64,000 nt of DNA from Lachnoclostridium sp. (lineage in GTDB: Bacteria; Bacillota; Clostridia; Lachnospirales; Lachnospiraceae), in assembly GCA_023665475.1 (NCBI GenBank), contig JAMPEB010000009.1:1-64000 (forward strand). Reading direction: 5' to 3'. Both the position numbers and the translations under genes were made by a program. Positions 62,024 through 64,000 of the stretch are shown piece by piece (positions within the stretch are counted from its first letter, which is position 1; the number at the start of each line of letters is the position of its first letter). The notes beneath the pieces are model-generated. The model was given only the letters and a program-made list of their open reading frames with translations. It was not told the origin of the DNA and did not search any database.

Positions 62024-62344
62024 TTACTCAAACTGTATGGCTTCCACTATTTTCAGATTGATACCCTGAATCATACGGCAAAATGCAAGCTCCGCCGCCA
62101 AAAAATCAGCCACCAGCGGTTTCTCGCGAAAACTGGCAAATTCCTTTTCAAACTGATCGATTTTGTCAAAGGCGCAATCCTGATTCATTTGCATTTCATA
62201 ATTCCTTCTGCGGAATTCGTCTATCTGCTCCTTTAATTCCGGATCCACATCCACTTTGGCGCATTGCACCTTATATTCTTTGTAGGTATCGGACTGTAAA
62301 ATTTCCGTAATTAACTGCTGAGTTGCACCGTCTACACTATTCAT
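62024..62344 (-). CDS. YlbF/YmcA-family regulator
   Basis: A 106-aa helical protein of the YlbF/YmcA (Com_YlbF) family, which in Bacillus joins RNase Y to steer mRNA decay. Recognised from TQQLITEILQSDTYKEYK and ELKEQIDEFRRRNYEMQ. It sits directly downstream of RNase J, another mRNA-decay enzyme, supporting an RNA role. Starts within 125 nt of rnj across a tandem repeat. Confidence 0.8.
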   Translation of the reverse strand: MNSVDGATQQLITEILQSDTYKEYKVQCAKVDVDPELKEQIDEFRRRNYEMQMNQDCAFDKIDQFEKEFASFREKPLVADFLAAELAFCRMIQGINLKIVEAIQFE

Positions 62345-62381
62345 CCTGCCTCTCGCCCCTCCGTACGCTCATGGTTGATAC

Positions 62382-62473
62382 TTCCGATGGAAAACGCCCT
62401 ATATCTTCGATGGAAATTGCTTTATATCTCCGATGGAAATTTCCTTATATTTCCGATGGAGATTGCTTTATAT
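62382..62473 (-). repeat. Four tandem 23-bp repeats at the rnj 3' end
   Basis: Plus-strand unit CTCCGATGGAAATTGCTTTATAT with small changes, starting at 62382, 62405, 62428 and 62451. The last unit includes the TAA stop of rnj, so the array seems to have expanded from coding-end sequence. Confidence 0.9.
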
Positions 62474-64000
62474 CTCCATTATGATAGGCAATATCATAGG
62501 CCGCCGCTTTGTCTTTTTCCAGACATAGTCGCTTAACACATCCTTGGTAGTGGACTTTAACTTGCCCCAATCATTAATGCCTCTGTCCAGACATCCCTGC
62601 AAAGCGTCCTCCACGGTCTGTCTTGCCTCCTCTATCAATTCATCGGACTCCCGTACATAAACAAATCCTCTGGTGACAATATCGGGACCTGCCATCAATT
62701 CTCCGCCGACCTTGTCCAGACTCATCACCACAATCATGATGCCGTCCTCCGCCAGATGCTGCCTGTCTCTCAGCACTACATTTCCTACATCTCCGACGCC
62801 CAGGCCGTCTACCAGAATGGCTCCCACCGGCACTTTTCCCGTAAGCTTTGCCTGAGTCTCGCTGACTTCCAGCACATCTCCGGAAGATAAAAGAAAAATA
62901 TTTTCCTTATCCATGCCAAGGCTTTCCGCAATCTTTGCCTGCGCCTTCAAATGTTTGAACTCTCCGTGTACGGGAACCGCATACTTGGGATGAATCAGGG
63001 TGTAGATAAGTTTAATCTCTTCCTGACAGGCATGTCCCGACACATGAGCATCCTGAAATACCACATCCGCGCCCTTTCTGATTAATTCATTAATAATCTT
63101 GGTCACAGATTTTTCATTGCCGGGAATGGGATTTGAGGAAAAGATAACCGTGTCTCCCGGTCCTATGGTAATCTTCCGGTGCATGTTGTTTGCCATACGG
63201 CTTAACGCTGCCATGCTCTCCCCCTGACTGCCCGTGGTAATAATCACCTGTTTTTCGTCAGGATAATTTTTCATCATGTCAAGCTCTACCAGAGTATCTT
63301 CCGGAATGCTGATACATTCCAACGCTCTGGCAGTCTCGATGATATTTACCATGCTTCTTCCTTCCACCGCCACCTTGCGGCCGAATTTATAAGCAGTGTT
63401 GATAATCTGCTGCACTCTGTCCACATTGGAGGCAAATGTTGCCACAAAAATTCTGGTATTTTTGTGCTCCTCAAACAAGGTATCAAAGGTTCTGCCCACG
63501 GTTTTTTCCGAAGGGGTAAAGCCGGGACGCTCCGCATTGGTGGAATCGCACATCAACGCCAGCACGCCCTTTTTGCCGATTTCCGCAAATCTCTGTAAAT
63601 CAATGGCATCTCCGAATACAGGAGTATAATCCACTTTGAAATCTCCGGTATGCACCACCGTGCCTGCGGGGGAATAAATGGCTAACGCCGCCGCATCCAC
63701 AATACTGTGATTGGTCTTAATAAATTCTATCCGAAACTGCCCCAGATTGATGGACTGCCCGAATTTCACCACTTTTCTTTTGGTGGTCTTGGTCATATTA
63801 TGTTCTTTTAATTTATTCTCGATAATGCCCATGGTAAGCCTTGTGGCATAAATGGGAACATTGACATCCCTGAGCACATAGGGCAGGGCTCCGATATGGT
63901 CCTCATGCCCGTGGGTAATGATAAATCCCTTTACTTTATCCAGATTTTCTTTCAGATAAGTCACATCCGGAATCACCAAATCAATTCCCAGCATATCATC
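62468..64000 (-). CDS. rnj: Ribonuclease J (5' part beyond window)
   Basis: At least 510 residues of RNase J, a metallo-beta-lactamase/beta-CASP 5'-3' exonuclease and endonuclease for mRNA decay and RNA maturation. The metal site HGHEDHIGALPYV and HTGDFKVDYTP are intact; CDSTNAERPGFTPSE is the beta-CASP entry, VPVHGEFKHL a later motif. The protein continues past 64000, so the start codon is not in the window. The C-terminal domain is complete. Confidence 0.96.
   Translation of the reverse strand, partial: DDMLGIDLVIPDVTYLKENLDKVKGFIITHGHEDHIGALPYVLRDVNVPIYATRLTMGIIENKLKEHNMTKTTKRKVVKFGQSINLGQFRIEFIKTNHSIVDAAALAIYSPAGTVVHTGDFKVDYTPVFGDAIDLQRFAEIGKKGVLALMCDSTNAERPGFTPSEKTVGRTFDTLFEEHKNTRIFVATFASNVDRVQQIINTAYKFGRKVAVEGRSMVNIIETARALECISIPEDTLVELDMMKNYPDEKQVIITTGSQGESMAALSRMANNMHRKITIGPGDTVIFSSNPIPGNEKSVTKIINELIRKGADVVFQDAHVSGHACQEEIKLIYTLIHPKYAVPVHGEFKHLKAQAKIAESLGMDKENIFLLSSGDVLEVSETQAKLTGKVPVGAILVDGLGVGDVGNVVLRDRQHLAEDGIMIVVMSLDKVGGELMAGPDIVTRGFVYVRESDELIEEARQTVEDALQGCLDRGINDWGKLKSTTKDVLSDYVWKKTKRRPMILPIIMEI

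Overview
The window looks like chromosomal DNA of a gut-type, low-to-mid GC Clostridia, most likely Lachnospiraceae. This is a family-level inference from type III glutamine synthetase, a YjfB-family motility peptide, many PucR/M23/FtsEX/S41 type genes, a PcRGLX/YetA-like pectin enzyme, and strong AGGAGG ribosome sites with TTGACA/TATAAT promoters. Most genes lie on the minus strand.

Layout. 1-743: decayed gene fragments, then a small-RNA-like unit with its own promoter and terminator. 744-11691: a complete type III-A CRISPR-Cas locus on the minus strand, in the order cas6, cas10, csm2, csm3, csm4, csm5, a 7-repeat array, cas1, cas2, csm6. Between cas2 and csm6 lie relics of a second csm6 and a second cas1 with a PIN toxin/antitoxin pair between them. 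This suggests that a cas1-cas2-csm6 block was duplicated and then decayed reciprocally. 11770-13577: a 2-keto-3-deoxygluconate kinase and two small genes (plus strand). 13552-24771: a compact nine-gene minus-strand cluster: unknown protein, XRE-family HTH protein, FHA protein, two membrane Ser/Thr kinases, GrpE-like factor, truncated Hsp70, small membrane protein, and a large membrane protein with an SH3b tail. It is the best candidate in the window for an undescribed system. 24968-40224: housekeeping and metabolism (SulP transporter, truA, PcRGLX-like enzyme, K+ channel, alanine symporter, S41 protease, M23 hydrolase, ftsX, ftsE, PucR regulator, lipoprotein, YjfB). 40310-42949: CvfB, acyl-ACP thioesterase, CPBP protease.

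42974-51708 is an accessory/defence stretch: a Septu-like pair (PtuA ATPase, PtuB HNH nuclease), a lipoprotein, an IS30-family element flanked by 14-bp direct repeats, a HicA/HicB module, a truncated copy of the same IS, and a small cluster with two short Ala/Gly-rich peptides. 51891-64000 returns to core genes: chemotaxis receptor, tRNA-Gln(CUG) beside glnN, a GtrA/GT2/GT-C glycosylation operon, and trhP, trmR, a truncated MltG-like protein, ylbF and rnj.

A family of at least six multi-hairpin repeats sits between co-directional minus-strand genes (near 15.7, 24.8, 31.3, 31.7, 60.8 and 61.6 kb). Several copies supply the stop codon, last residues, or ribosome-binding site of the adjoining gene. 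Three invasion-response systems (III-A CRISPR, Septu, possibly the Hsp70-kinase cluster) and two toxin-antitoxin pairs in 50 kb make this a defence-rich segment.
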